From NCBI GenBank assembly GCA_002336805.1, contig DDEZ01000010.1:124001-188000 (forward strand): a stretch of 64,000 bases of DNA, read 5' to 3'. This document shows positions 32,630 to 41,989 of this stretch, piece after piece. This DNA comes from Bacteroidetes bacterium UBA1941. Lineage in GTDB: Bacteria > Bacteroidota > Bacteroidia > Chitinophagales > LD1. The notes beneath the pieces are model-generated. The model was given only the letters and a program-made list of their open reading frames with translations. It ran no database searches and was not told the DNA's origin. How positions within the stretch are numbered: the stretch's first letter is position 1; each line of letters opens with the position of its first letter. Made by a program: the position numbers and the translations under genes.

Positions 32630-35260
32630 TTAGAAAGGCAGCTTGATGCCCTTGGTCGCGTCCTTAAGCTTTTGAGCAGCATCTTTGGCTGCCTTGTCTG
32701 CAGCTTCCTGCGCTTGCTTTTTGGCTTGGTCTGCAGCTTTTTTAGCAGCGTCTTCCGCCTGCTGCTTGGCTTGATTGGCAGCGTCTTTCACGGCGTCTTT
32801 GATAGCACCGCCCGCAGAGCTTCCTATACCAGCCACATTGCCTACGGTTACTGTTGGTTTGCTCACGGTGCCACCTACTTTCAGCGTTACATTGATCTTC
32901 TCCGGCATCTTGAACGGTATGCCCGGTATCTGCGGTATCTTGCTGATCAGGCCACCAGTAGCCTGATTGAGCTCTGAGGTAGGTATGTCTGCTTTCAGAT
33001 CGTAGGCGATGGTCTCATCAAAGCCATTAGAGCCCTGTATATTGATGTTATAGCCATTGCCAAACTTGACATCAAATGGCTCTACATCTACACGGCCATC
33101 GTGAAACTTGATAATGGTCCAGGCATTGTTGATAGCGAGGTTGTCCAGAGACTTTACCTTGGTCGCTTCTGCTATCTTCTGTAGTATTGGCAGGTTGACC
33201 ACACGCGCAGATGGGATGGATACTTTACCGCTGCCGTTCAGGCTATTGTAGTCTACGCTCATGTCCTCTTTCAGTGCGCCGGTGCCACTCAGGTCAGAGC
33301 CAAAGGAGCCCTGTATATATTTCATCACCGGTGCCATCTTTGCAGCCATGTCTACAGCATTATAGGTCTGTGTGATGTCAAAGTTCTTGATGTCATAGCT
33401 GAATGTCACCTTAGGATGATTGGTACCCTTAGTATCATATAGCGCACTGATCACGGCAGAACCGCCCAGCAGGTTAGCAGCGAGATTTTGCAGGTGGATG
33501 GATTCATCGAAGATATGTACCGTACCATTCACATTGGTCAGTACCAGCTTTTCATACAGTATCTTGCCAAACTGTGAGCGCGCAGTGAAGTCTATACCTT
33601 TGGGTACATCAAAGTACTGCTTGCCACCAGCCGGTGTAGTGGTCGTGCTCTTAGGGTCTGCCGGGCTTTTTTGCGCGGTACTCGTGGTGGCATCATCTTT
33701 CACCAGCCACTCATTGGCGTCAAACTGGGTAGACTTCAGGTTTACCACGCCCACCAGATTACCTTTATTAAACATATAGCCGATCAGATTGTCTAGCGAG
33801 CCGGTAGCGTTGAAATCGCTCTTGCCCAGTACGGCGCTCAGGTTATCAAGAGATACTTTCTGTGGATTGAAGGTCAACTCGAGGGAGTACACGCGCACAG
33901 GCATCGGTGTAGACTTAGAGTCGTAGACCATGTTGGTCACCTTTACATTACCCGAGGCCTGGATGGCGGCATAGTTCTTTTTTTGCACATCACTCATGCG
34001 GCTCTTAAAGTTCAGGTTGGCTACCAGTAGGCCGGTCAGCTGCTTCAGCCCCTCCATAGGATAAAGTTTAGGCACACTGGCCAGGTCCAGTTTGCCGTTG
34101 ATCTTGGCTGCTAAATTAGGATCAGATACCGGTGTGCTCACGTGGATAGAAGCATCTATAGGGTCATTGGCTATAGCCAGGTGCAGCGCTGGCACGTCTA
34201 TCACGGTGAGGTCAGCAGAACCCTGTGGTTTATTGATATTGGCAGATACATTGATATCCGTCACAGCTGATGGCAGCGATGGATATTGAAACATCGCATT
34301 CTTCACCTGAAGGTTTAGCTTGATGCCCGGCAGGGTAGTGGAGTCATAGGAGCCTTTCACCGCGCCATCCAGCGCCAGTGTGCCAGAGGTTTTGATCTTA
34401 TCAAAGTCTTTCTTGAATATAGCCGGCACCAGAGAGAGGATACTCTTGAAGTCAGCCTGCTTGGACTTAAAGGTCACATCCATACCGATGTCCTTCTTAT
34501 TCATCTGTACAAAGCCATCAAACAGCAGGCCGAGGTCATTGAGGTCTATTTCATTCTGTTTGAAGCTGTATTTGGAATTTTTCTGGTCTACATCTATATC
34601 ATTCTTGGCAGAGAGCTTGGCACTGCTCAGGTAGGATACCGCACCACTGCGGAAAGTAAGGGAAGCTATGTCAGTTTCTGTTTTGAGTTTATAAAGATCC
34701 TGGGTCACATCACCACTTCCTTTGAAGTTGAGATCGCCTATAGAGAGATAGGTGCCGCCCTTCTGGTCGTCATACACGATATAGGCGTTCTCTATCTTGT
34801 AGGTATTGATCTCTAGTGAGAAAACAGAATTGCTGCCACCAGTTTTCTCAGAAGACGAGGTGGACTTCATGATATCCCAATTGGCCTTGCCAGCCTTGGT
34901 CACGAGCGCATGCACTTTTGGGCTGCCTACTATGATCTCTTTTATCTTATACTTTTTGCCCTCTATCACAGACATCACATCTATCACAACGCGAAAGTCC
35001 TGCACAGAGAGCAGCGTATCCTTGGCAAAATCATCTATGCCTGCTACAGATAGCTTATTCATACCAAAGCTCAGGTTAGGAAAAGAGCGTATCAGTGAGA
35101 GATCATAGTCGGCATAGTCTACCTTGGCTTTGACCTGCTTATTGATCTCCGTTTTGATGGCGGCATTGATCTGGTCTTTAAATAAGAATGGGATAGCAAT
35201 CAGCGCTCCGATGAAAAGAACGATAAATACACCGAGGCCTATCAGGATCTTCTTGAGCAT
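32630..35260 (-). CDS. AsmA-family envelope protein with Ala/Lys-rich C-terminal tail
   Basis: An 876-residue AsmA/TamB-like protein, anchored by an N-terminal membrane helix (IGLGVFIVLFIGALIAIPFLF, shown in part as residues about 6-25). The large remainder is a beta-rich AsmA domain, with many repeats of the form GTLALDGAVKGSY, ASGNVKVTNM and GSGKVSIPSARV. It ends in SDLSGTGALKEDMSVDYNSL. AsmA-type proteins are thought to act in lipid transport between inner and outer membranes. The last 60 residues are an alanine- and lysine-rich helix with a quasi-heptad pattern (KDAANQAKQQAEDAAKKAA), an unusual tail. There is a clear terminator downstream. Confidence 0.88.
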   Translation of the reverse strand: MLKKILIGLGVFIVLFIGALIAIPFLFKDQINAAIKTEINKQVKAKVDYADYDLSLIRSFPNLSFGMNKLSVAGIDDFAKDTLLSVQDFRVVIDVMSVIEGKKYKIKEIIVGSPKVHALVTKAGKANWDIMKSTSSSEKTGGSNSVFSLEINTYKIENAYIVYDDQKGGTYLSIGDLNFKGSGDVTQDLYKLKTETDIASLTFRSGAVSYLSSAKLSAKNDIDVDQKNSKYSFKQNEIDLNDLGLLFDGFVQMNKKDIGMDVTFKSKQADFKSILSLVPAIFKKDFDKIKTSGTLALDGAVKGSYDSTTLPGIKLNLQVKNAMFQYPSLPSAVTDINVSANINKPQGSADLTVIDVPALHLAIANDPIDASIHVSTPVSDPNLAAKINGKLDLASVPKLYPMEGLKQLTGLLVANLNFKSRMSDVQKKNYAAIQASGNVKVTNMVYDSKSTPMPVRVYSLELTFNPQKVSLDNLSAVLGKSDFNATGSLDNLIGYMFNKGNLVGVVNLKSTQFDANEWLVKDDATTSTAQKSPADPKSTTTTPAGGKQYFDVPKGIDFTARSQFGKILYEKLVLTNVNGTVHIFDESIHLQNLAANLLGGSAVISALYDTKGTNHPKVTFSYDIKNFDITQTYNAVDMAAKMAPVMKYIQGSFGSDLSGTGALKEDMSVDYNSLNGSGKVSIPSARVVNLPILQKIAEATKVKSLDNLAINNAWTIIKFHDGRVDVEPFDVKFGNGYNINIQGSNGFDETIAYDLKADIPTSELNQATGGLISKIPQIPGIPFKMPEKINVTLKVGGTVSKPTVTVGNVAGIGSSAGGAIKDAVKDAANQAKQQAEDAAKKAADQAKKQAQEAADKAAKDAAQKLKDATKGIKLPF

Positions 35261-35350
35261 GTGTGGGTTGTTTTTGTTCTGCGAGGGTCAATAATTGTAC
35301 CAAAGTAAACCATTTATGCCCAATAGAAATCCACCGGCGGTGTATATGCA

Positions 35351-35378
35351 AAAAGGGTCGGACAGAGCCGACCCTTTT
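35351..35378 (-). terminator. Rho-independent terminator after the Spo0M-like gene
   Basis: AAAAGGGTCGG (35351-35361) pairs with CCGACCCTTTT (35368-35378), an 11-base stem with a six-base loop. On the minus strand a short T tract (TTTTTGCAT) follows. It lies 23 bases after the stop. Confidence 0.8.
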
Positions 35379-35401
35379 CACGTTTCTTTACCCTGCATTT
35401 C

Positions 35402-35878
35402 TCAGCCGATCACCTTCTTGATCTTGGCTATATCGTTAGGGTCCAGCTTGGCACCGTCTACATCTACCGTGGCTATGATGTTGTACTCAGACTTCTCACC
35501 ATCGAGAAATGCGCCCATCTTGCCCAGACCGCCCATCACGCCGCCTGATTCTTTCATGCGGTCATTCTCAGAGCGGAGAAACTGGAAGGGCAGGTCAAAG
35601 GTCTTGGTCACTACCTCGCCCTCTTTGATGTCAAAGCCCTGATCAAATTTTACTTTGCCGAGCGTAAACTCTTTGGTCTCCTTATTGTCACCTGTACCTG
35701 TGGTCCAGGACTCTTCCAGCTTAAATTCTATGCTCTTAATACGCTGGTCGCTTTTGCCGGTGATGGTCAGGGAACCCGATACTGCTGTGTCAGAGGTCTT
35801 GAAGGTAGGTGGTACGGAGAGCTTGACAGATACGGTGCCGATCCCGAAAAATTGTTTGATCTTCTTGATAAAGGACAT
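35402..35878 (-). CDS. Spo0M/arrestin-like protein
   Basis: A protein of about 158 residues from ATG 35878; a longer frame to 35953 adds 25 unlikely residues. The start MSFIKKIKQFFGIGTVSVKL and the beta-sandwich pattern that follows match the Spo0M (SpoOM) domain. The pattern includes SVPPTFKTSDTAVSGSLTIT, KSIEFKLEESW and VVTKTFDLPFQFLRS. That domain has an arrestin-like fold, found in many non-sporulating bacteria where its role is unknown. It has no signal peptide or catalytic motif. Confidence 0.8.
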   Translation of the reverse strand: MSFIKKIKQFFGIGTVSVKLSVPPTFKTSDTAVSGSLTITGKSDQRIKSIEFKLEESWTTGTGDNKETKEFTLGKVKFDQGFDIKEGEVVTKTFDLPFQFLRSENDRMKESGGVMGGLGKMGAFLDGEKSEYNIIATVDVDGAKLDPNDIAKIKKVIG

Positions 35879-35997
35879 GTTGTTTGATTTAGGATGTTGT
35901 GTAAATAATTGACAGCGCAATGATACACTACACCCAAAAATGGGGCCATTCAAATTTTGATCAAAAATCGGAACTCTGATATGAGGCTAATACCAGA

Positions 35998-36657
35998 TCA
36001 GTAGTCATTCTTAGGCAGTTCGGGTGCTGCCTTTTTCTTGAAGTCGCCATTCTTCAGCGCGCGGATAAACTCTGCCCAGGCCAGTGGGTTAAAGATATTC
36101 TGAGGTGCCTGCTGGTGGTAGTAGTAGGCCTGCTGTGCCCGTATCTGCATATAGCGCTGTGCGGCTTCACCACCGTCTATAGGCAGCTTCTCTCCGAGAG
36201 CGCTGAGCAGGCTGGCGTTAGTATTCTCCATAGCGCGCTCATCCAGGTCCTTAGGTGGCCTGGCCTCGCGAAATGCCTGTGGAAAATTTGACCGGGCACC
36301 CCAATAGTAAACTGTAGTAGTAGGGCCGGTAATATAGCCGCGGCGCATCAGGATGATGGTAGAGATCTTATTGTCCTCTACATTGCCGGGTACGATGTAG
36401 GTGCTCGGCTCATATCCCAGCGAGGTAAAGTACAGTGTATCACCTTCATTGACCGCAAAAGAGAAAAAGCCGTCCACACGTGCCACACCGCCCCGGTTGC
36501 TCCCGCGCAGTCCTATGTGAGCAAATGGAATCCCCGTCATAGAGTCCTGAGACATAGCAAAGCCGGAAAACTGGACGACAGGCCTTTCTTTCTTTTGGGC
36601 AGACGCTATGACAGGTACAAGCAGCGTGAGTAGGACGATATGTAAGATACTTTTCAC
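35998..36657 (-). CDS. Exported carboxypeptidase-regulatory-like domain protein
   Basis: This 219-residue exported protein has a signal peptide (MKSILHIVLLTLLVPVIASAQ). It has one carboxypeptidase D regulatory-like beta-sandwich (about 30-105) with VQFSGFAMSQDSMTGIPFAHI, GVARVDGFFSFAV and DTLYFTSLGYEPST. The latter is the phrase found at the N-terminus of TonB-dependent receptors of Bacteroidota. The C-terminal 110 residues are helical and low in recognisable motifs, with YYYHQQAPQNIFNPLAW. It may be a periplasmic or surface accessory protein. Function is unknown. Confidence 0.8.
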   Translation of the reverse strand: MKSILHIVLLTLLVPVIASAQKKERPVVQFSGFAMSQDSMTGIPFAHIGLRGSNRGGVARVDGFFSFAVNEGDTLYFTSLGYEPSTYIVPGNVEDNKISTIILMRRGYITGPTTTVYYWGARSNFPQAFREARPPKDLDERAMENTNASLLSALGEKLPIDGGEAAQRYMQIRAQQAYYYHQQAPQNIFNPLAWAEFIRALKNGDFKKKAAPELPKNDY

Positions 36658-36894
36658 AATATGAATCTATAACAAAGGTACGAATCTATCTACTTAATCA
36701 TTACAAATGCGGTGCCGCTTTATGGCTTTCGCAAGATTTAACAGCCGGAGCAGATTATTATTGCGCATAGTATAGATACTGATTTTCACAGCGGTCATTC
36801 CACTTGCTACTGTGGACAAACAAAGCCTTGGGAAGCTCTAAAAAATTGGCAATACCCTGCTATTCCAGTACGTTTGGCTTATCATAGTCTGTTT

Positions 36895-37740
36895 ATGAAA
36901 TCCACGTCTGCTTATTTCTATTCCATATTTGCCACCACGCTGGTACTGGTGGTGATGGGTGTCGTGATCTCGATGGCTGTCGAGGCACGCCGCATTTCTG
37001 TAGCCCTAAAGGAAAATCTGATCGTAGAGCTGGTGCTGGATGATGAGACCCCGCAGGACACTGTAAATGTGTTGGCGCAGGACCTTAAAAAGGAGGCCTT
37101 TGTCAAGAACATCGTTTTTGTGTCTAAAGACTCAGCGGCCAACTCGCTGAAGAAAGAACTCGGAGAGAATTACCTAGACATCCTGGGCTACAATCCTCTG
37201 TACCCGTCGTTTCGTATCAATCTGAAGGAGCAGTGGGCCAACCCCGCCAGCTCAGACCGCATACAGCGCGAGCTGGCTGCCCTGCCGGATGTAAAGGAGG
37301 TGCATATACAGAAGACCGTGCTCAGTGAGCTGGACAAGACCATGCGCAATTTCACTTTCATAGGCCTGGTGATCGGTGCGCTTTTCCTTGCATTTGCTGT
37401 ATCACTCATTTTCAGCTCTGTCAAGCTGGATATCTTCTCCCGCCGCCAGGTGGTCAGGAGTATGCAGCTATTCGGCGCCACACGCTGGTTTATCATACGC
37501 CCGTACCTGGGCCGTAGTATACTGAATGGCCTGATCAGCGGTGTGCTGGCTGCTCTGGTGGTATATGCCATCGGGTACTACCTGCATTATGAGTTTGCAG
37601 ACCTTGTATTGACCACAGATTTGGTTATTTTCGCCATGCTATCGGCGCTACTGGCACTATCCGGTATCCTGATCACTATGGTCAGCACCGTGATAGCGCT
37701 GACCAAGTATCTGAATTACAAACTAGACGATCTCTATTAA
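36895..37740 (+). CDS. ftsX: Cell division protein FtsX (permease-like)
   Basis: A 281-residue membrane protein from ATG 36895; a TTG at 36874 would add seven residues. FtsX with the ATPase FtsE controls septal peptidoglycan hydrolases. It has an N-terminal helix (YFYSIFATTLVLVVMGVVI), a periplasmic domain with VKEVHIQKTVLSELDK, and three C-terminal helices typical of the FtsX/MacB fold. No ftsE lies beside it. It heads a compact run with DUF3098, uppP and truB, all separated by 0-9 bases or overlapping. Confidence 0.92.
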   Translation: MKSTSAYFYSIFATTLVLVVMGVVISMAVEARRISVALKENLIVELVLDDETPQDTVNVLAQDLKKEAFVKNIVFVSKDSAANSLKKELGENYLDILGYNPLYPSFRINLKEQWANPASSDRIQRELAALPDVKEVHIQKTVLSELDKTMRNFTFIGLVIGALFLAFAVSLIFSSVKLDIFSRRQVVRSMQLFGATRWFIIRPYLGRSILNGLISGVLAALVVYAIGYYLHYEFADLVLTTDLVIFAMLSALLALSGILITMVSTVIALTKYLNYKLDDLY

Positions 37741-37749
37741 AATCGTATC

Positions 37750-38073
37750 ATGGCTACGACCAAACCGCAAATAAAAACCAAAGCGCCAGTGGCAACACCG
37801 GCAGCTGCTCCTGCTTCTAAACCTAAGAAGCCCGCCAGCGATCTTCCATTTATCTTTGACAGGACCAACTATATGATCATGGCTGCAGGTGTGGCAGTGA
37901 TCATCGTAGGCTTCCTGCTCATGACCGGAGCTGCCAATGACAATCCCACTACATTCAACGCAGAGGAGATATACAGCTTCCGCCGTATCACGCTGGCACC
38001 GGTAGTGGTGATGATCGGTTTCCTCATAGAGGTTTATGCCATCCTGAAAAGACCTGCCGCTACTCAAGCATGA
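37750..38073 (+). CDS. DUF3098 membrane protein
   Basis: A 107-residue protein with a basic, proline- and alanine-rich N-terminus (1-30) and two membrane segments (about 40-60 and 78-98). These are NYMIMAAGVAVIIVGFLLMTG and APVVVMIGFLIEVYAILK, both shortened here to their core. DUF3098 is a Bacteroidota family seen in this position between ftsX and uppP. A role in envelope biogenesis is inferred from that conserved position only. It overlaps uppP by four bases (ATGA). Confidence 0.85.
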   Translation: MATTKPQIKTKAPVATPAAAPASKPKKPASDLPFIFDRTNYMIMAAGVAVIIVGFLLMTGAANDNPTTFNAEEIYSFRRITLAPVVVMIGFLIEVYAILKRPAATQA

Positions 38074-38933
38074 CCACACTCGAATCAGTGATACTGGGCA
38101 TCGTAGAAGGCCTCACTGAGTACCTGCCCATATCCAGCACCGGCCACATGATCATCACGCAGGCCCTCCTGCATATAGAGAGCTCTAAGTTTCTGAGCAT
38201 CTATCTGGTCAATATACAGTTTGGCGCCATACTGGCTGTGGTAGTACTCTATCTGCGCCGCTTTCTCAATTTCAAGGCTCCATCTTTTTATCTTAAGCTG
38301 GCTGTTGCCTTTGTGCCCGCAGTGGTCATAGGCCTGGCGGTCAAGAATGTGGTAGAAGAGCTGCAAAAGCATGTGGAGGTAGTAGCAGCATCGCTGATCC
38401 TCGGCGGCATCGCGCTCATAGCAGCCGATTATATCTTTAAGAACCAGATCCACGACAAGGAAGAGCTCCATACCAAAGCAGAGGATGAAGAGTCCACTCC
38501 TCAAGATCCTGATAAATCCGGCATCCGCCTCAGCTATCTGCAGTCTGTCTTTGTAGGCTTTTGCCAGACGCTGGGTATGATACCGGGCGTATCGCGCTCG
38601 GCAGCTACCATCATAGCCGCGCTGTCACAGCGCCTCACTATGCGCGAGGCAGCAGAGTTCTCCTTCTTCCTCGGTGTGCCTACCATCACAGCGGCTGCGC
38701 TGTACAAGACGGTAAAGGGATTTCGCGATATCCACGGCGATCAGGTATCACTGCTCATCACCGGCAATGTGGTCTCGTTTATAGTGGCCATGATAGCCGT
38801 AAAATATTTCGTCGACTTTATCTCTAAGCATGGCATGAAGTTCTTTGGCTACTACCGTATAGCGCTCGGTATACTGCTACTGATACTGCCATACGTTTTC
38901 CATATTTCTCTCCAGATCAAAGAAGCTCAGTAA
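38070..38933 (+). CDS. uppP: Undecaprenyl-diphosphate phosphatase (UppP/BacA)
   Basis: This 287-residue integral membrane enzyme dephosphorylates undecaprenyl diphosphate to the monophosphate carrier used for peptidoglycan and O-antigen synthesis. The two catalytic regions are present: EGLTEYLPISSTGHMI near residue 13, and PGVSRSAATI in the second half. About eight helices are predicted. A charged loop DKEELHTKAEDEESTPQDPD between helices, around residues 127-146, is longer and more acidic than usual. It is translationally coupled at both ends (ATGA with DUF3098, TAATG with truB). Confidence 0.96.
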   Translation: MTTLESVILGIVEGLTEYLPISSTGHMIITQALLHIESSKFLSIYLVNIQFGAILAVVVLYLRRFLNFKAPSFYLKLAVAFVPAVVIGLAVKNVVEELQKHVEVVAASLILGGIALIAADYIFKNQIHDKEELHTKAEDEESTPQDPDKSGIRLSYLQSVFVGFCQTLGMIPGVSRSAATIIAALSQRLTMREAAEFSFFLGVPTITAAALYKTVKGFRDIHGDQVSLLITGNVVSFIVAMIAVKYFVDFISKHGMKFFGYYRIALGILLLILPYVFHISLQIKEAQ

Positions 38934-39616
38934 TGGACTTTGCCGCAGGCACAGTACTACTTGTCAATAAGCCACTGAAGTGGACCTCCTTTGATGTAGT
39001 CAATAAGATACGTGGTGCGCTCAAGCGCAAATACGGGTCTAAGATCAAAGTGGGCCATGCCGGCACACTGGATCCCCTGGCTACCGGATTGCTTATCATC
39101 TGTACCGGGAAATTTACCAAGCAGATAGACAACTACCAGGCGCAGGAGAAGGAGTACACCGGGTCACTACTGCTGGGAGCTACTACCCCTACGCTGGATG
39201 CAGAGATGCAGCCAGATAGACTTTACCCTACAGAGCATATCACACCAGATATGGTGCTGACGGCAGCAGCTACCTTTATAGGAGATATCGAGCAGATGCC
39301 ACCCGCGTTCTCTGCGCTTAAGGTGAATGGGCAGACCTCCTACAGTGCTGCGCGCAAAGGCATAGAGCTGGAGCTGAAGCCGCGCACAGTGACCATCCGT
39401 GAGTTTGAGATCACGCAGATGGAGCTGCCGGCTGTGTCCTTTCGCGTAGTATGTGGCAAAGGGACCTATATCCGCTCCATGGCGCGCGACCTGGGTCATG
39501 CGCTGGACAGTGGTGCCTACCTGACCGGCCTCTGCCGCACACGCATAGGAGAGTACAAGCTCACAGAGGCCTGGGAGGTAGCTGCGCTCATGGAGTATAT
39601 TAATACACAGCCTTAA
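38933..39616 (+). CDS. truB: tRNA pseudouridine(55) synthase TruB
   Basis: TruB converts U55 in the T loop of tRNAs to pseudouridine. The 227-residue protein has the catalytic Asp47 in GHAGTLDPLATG (41-52). The thumb-region motif YTGSLLLGATT and RIGEYKL near the C-terminus are also present. It lacks the C-terminal PUA domain found in E. coli TruB, as is common in Bacteroidota. The ATG overlaps the uppP stop by one base. Confidence 0.95.
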   Translation: MDFAAGTVLLVNKPLKWTSFDVVNKIRGALKRKYGSKIKVGHAGTLDPLATGLLIICTGKFTKQIDNYQAQEKEYTGSLLLGATTPTLDAEMQPDRLYPTEHITPDMVLTAAATFIGDIEQMPPAFSALKVNGQTSYSAARKGIELELKPRTVTIREFEITQMELPAVSFRVVCGKGTYIRSMARDLGHALDSGAYLTGLCRTRIGEYKLTEAWEVAALMEYINTQP

Positions 39617-39686
39617 GGTCCAACATTTTCATCTTTTCCATGTTTCTACCGTGAGCTATATGGTATAAATTGTATTCCTTTGCCCT

Positions 39687-40616
39687 ATGCGTGTTTTCAG
39701 AGACCTCCATCACCTGCCAGACTTCCGGCGCGCAGTCATTACCATCGGTACTTTTGACGGGGTGCACAAGGGGCACCAGAAGCTGATACAGCGCATCACT
39801 GATGTGGCGCAGCAGATAGGAGGGGAGAGCATCATCATCACCTTTCACCCGCATCCACGGCTGGTGATCAATCCTGACGACCGCAGCCTCCGCCTGCTCA
39901 ATACGGTAGACGAGAAGATACAATTGCTCGAGCGCTGTGGTGTGGACAATGTAGTAGTAGTGCCTTTTTCACGTGACTTTTCCGAGCAGACAGCAGAGGA
40001 GTATATCAGCGACTTTCTGGTCCGCAATTTTAGGCCGGCCCATATCGTGATAGGCTATGATCACCGCTTTGGCCGAAACAGGGCCGGGGATTTTGCCCTG
40101 TTGGAGAGATACCAGGAGCAATATGGCTATGAGCTGGAGGCTATCACAAAGCAGATGCTGGACGAACTGGCTATCAGCTCGACCAATATACGCCACGCTC
40201 TGCAGGAGGGCAATGTGACAGAGGCCAATGACCTGCTGGGGCATAAGTACACTATATCCGGTATAGTGGTAAAAGGGCATCAGAATGGCCGCAAACTGGG
40301 TTACCCTACTGCCAATCTACAGGTATCTGACCCCAATAAACTGATCCCCCGTACCGGCATCTATGCGGTCAAAGTGCATAGCGATAGTGAGGTCTACAAG
40401 GGTATGCTGAGTATCGGGTTCAATCCCACCTTTGATGGCACTGAGCAGACGATAGAGGTCAATATCCTGGACTTTCATAAGGATATATATGGGGAGACTT
40501 TGACTCTGGAGTTTATCCAGTTTATCCGCTACGAAAAGAAGTTTGACAGCATAGAGGCACTCATAGCTGCCATAGATGGGGACAAGGTAGAAACTGAGCG
40601 CATTGTACAGCTCTGA
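39687..40616 (+). CDS. ribF: Bifunctional riboflavin kinase / FAD synthetase
   Basis: RibF phosphorylates riboflavin to FMN and adenylylates it to FAD. Residues 1-180 form the FAD synthetase domain with the nucleotidyl-transferase motif TIGTFDGVHKGHQ (about 22-34) and VIGYDHRFGRNRAGDF (about 114-129). Residues about 180-305 form the riboflavin kinase barrel with GHQNGRKLGYPTANL and EVNILDFHKDIYG. The protein is 309 residues, as expected. A terminator stem follows. The window is rich in flavoproteins that would use its product. Confidence 0.97.
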   Translation: MRVFRDLHHLPDFRRAVITIGTFDGVHKGHQKLIQRITDVAQQIGGESIIITFHPHPRLVINPDDRSLRLLNTVDEKIQLLERCGVDNVVVVPFSRDFSEQTAEEYISDFLVRNFRPAHIVIGYDHRFGRNRAGDFALLERYQEQYGYELEAITKQMLDELAISSTNIRHALQEGNVTEANDLLGHKYTISGIVVKGHQNGRKLGYPTANLQVSDPNKLIPRTGIYAVKVHSDSEVYKGMLSIGFNPTFDGTEQTIEVNILDFHKDIYGETLTLEFIQFIRYEKKFDSIEALIAAIDGDKVETERIVQL

Positions 40617-40662
40617 CCCTACATGTTGGGTTCAATTCATTGATTTGCAATATCTAGTAAAT

Positions 40663-40692
40663 AAAAAAGCCCCCGGTATCGGAGGCTTTTTT
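40663..40692. terminator. Bidirectional terminator between ribF and rplS
   Basis: AAAAAAGCCCCCG (from 40663) pairs with CGGAGGCTTTTTT (to 40692), with one mismatch and a four-base loop. The A and T tracts make it work for both converging genes. Confidence 0.85.
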
Positions 40693-40710
40693 AATATATT
40701 GAACTGAGTA

Positions 40711-41073
40711 TTACTCAGCCACGGCTTGCCTTTTCTCAGAGATACGGCTTGCCTTACCCTTACGGTCACGCTGATAGTACAGCTTGGCGCGGCGTACGCG
40801 GCCTACCTTGTTTACAGCGATCTCATCTACGAATGGAGAGTAGAGAGGGAATACACGCTCTACGCCTACACCGTTAGATATCTTGCGTACGGTGAAAGTG
40901 GCAGTAGTGCCTGCGCCGTTCAGCTGGATCACATCACCACGAAACTCCTGGATACGCTCCTTGTTTCCTTCGGTGATCTTATAGCTTACAGTTATATTGT
41001 CACCAGGGCCGAACTTTGGATGCTTGTTTGGCTGGTTGAAGGTGTCGTTCACTAGTTTGATAGTGGGATTCAT
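40711..41073 (-). CDS. rplS: 50S ribosomal protein L19
   Basis: A 120-residue ribosomal protein at the interface of the subunits. It has PKFGPGDNITVSYKITEG near the start and the family signature KVGRVRRAKLYYQRDRKGKASRI at the end, of which RRAKLYYQRDRKGKA is diagnostic. The length is as expected for Bacteroidota. It is a single-gene unit here with its own -7 element 39 bases upstream, rather than the rpsP-rimM-trmD-rplS operon of many bacteria. Confidence 0.97.
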   Translation of the reverse strand: MNPTIKLVNDTFNQPNKHPKFGPGDNITVSYKITEGNKERIQEFRGDVIQLNGAGTTATFTVRKISNGVGVERVFPLYSPFVDEIAVNKVGRVRRAKLYYQRDRKGKASRISEKRQAVAE

Positions 41074-41111
41074 ATTCAGTTGATTTTTACTCAGATTTTG
41101 AAAACGGAATG

Positions 41112-41119
41112 CAAATATA
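41112..41119 (-). promoter_or_regulatory. -7 element of rplS
   Basis: On the minus strand TATATTTG, a perfect TAnnTTTG, lies 39 bases before the rplS start. The -33 box is not clear. Confidence 0.5.
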
Positions 41120-41170
41120 TCCTTTTCTCCGGAAAATCCGCATATCCGGACGAAAAAGTTAACTTGGTTA

Positions 41171-41917
41171 TCAACGGCTCATGCCTCCACATACCGACAA
41201 TGTTTGTCCTGTAATGTAGGCAGATAGGTCGGACCCTAGAAATAGTGCGGCATTGGCTATCTCATCAGTCCTGCCCATGCGACCCAGCGGTATCTGCGTC
41301 AGGAGGTTTTTCTTGATATCTTCTCCCAGCACGTGTGTCATGTCCGTTTCTATGAATCCCGGTGAGATGGCATTGCACCGGATGCTCCGGCTGCCAAACT
41401 CATCCGCTATCGACTTGGTAAAGCCAATGATACCTGCTTTGGAAGCGGCATAGTTGCTCTGGCCGGCCTGGCCACGGAGGCCTACGATGGAGGTCAGGTT
41501 GATGATAGAGCCGGATTTCTGGCGCAGCATCAGTTTGGCTACCTGCTTGGTCAGGTTAAAGACAGACTTTAGGTTGGCCTGTATCACCTCGTCAAACTGC
41601 TCCTCGCTCATGCGCAGGATCAGATTGTCACGGGTGATGCCGGCATTATTCACCAGTATATCTATGCGCCCCAGATCGGCGGCCACGTCATTGACCAGCT
41701 GCTCTGCGGCTGTGAAAGAGGCGGCGTCAGACTTGTAGGCTACTACTTTCACGCCATACTCTGTGGTGAGCTCGTCTACCAGGGCCTGAGCCTTTTCTGC
41801 ACTATTGAGGTAGGTGAAAGCGACATTGGCGCCATATGCAGCGTATTTGCGCACGATGGCCTGGCCGATACCACGAGAGCCTCCCGTCACGAGGGCATTT
41901 TTGCCTTTGAGATCCAT
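41171..41917 (-). CDS. fabG: 3-oxoacyl-[acyl-carrier-protein] reductase FabG
   Basis: A short-chain dehydrogenase that reduces 3-oxoacyl-ACP in fatty acid elongation with NADPH. The 248-residue protein has the cofactor motif TGGSRGIGQ (11-19), NNAG (90-93), and the catalytic Ser143, Tyr156 and Lys160 (SNYAASK). The C-terminal YITGQTLSVCGGMSR is typical of FabG. Alternative short-chain dehydrogenases share this fold, but the match to FabG is close throughout. It reads leftward towards rplS after 97 bases. Confidence 0.93.
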   Translation of the reverse strand: MDLKGKNALVTGGSRGIGQAIVRKYAAYGANVAFTYLNSAEKAQALVDELTTEYGVKVVAYKSDAASFTAAEQLVNDVAADLGRIDILVNNAGITRDNLILRMSEEQFDEVIQANLKSVFNLTKQVAKLMLRQKSGSIINLTSIVGLRGQAGQSNYAASKAGIIGFTKSIADEFGSRSIRCNAISPGFIETDMTHVLGEDIKKNLLTQIPLGRMGRTDEIANAALFLGSDLSAYITGQTLSVCGGMSR

Positions 41918-41989
41918 GCTGTTGATTTACGGCGGGCAAAATAAGCAAATCCTGCAAATCCCCTATGCACAACTGTGCATGTGAGATAG

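Noticed and set aside
36658..36894. A gene between the carboxypeptidase-regulatory-like gene and ftsX
   Set aside because: No frame of useful length is present. It is probably a divergent promoter region, although no perfect TAnnTTTG was found.
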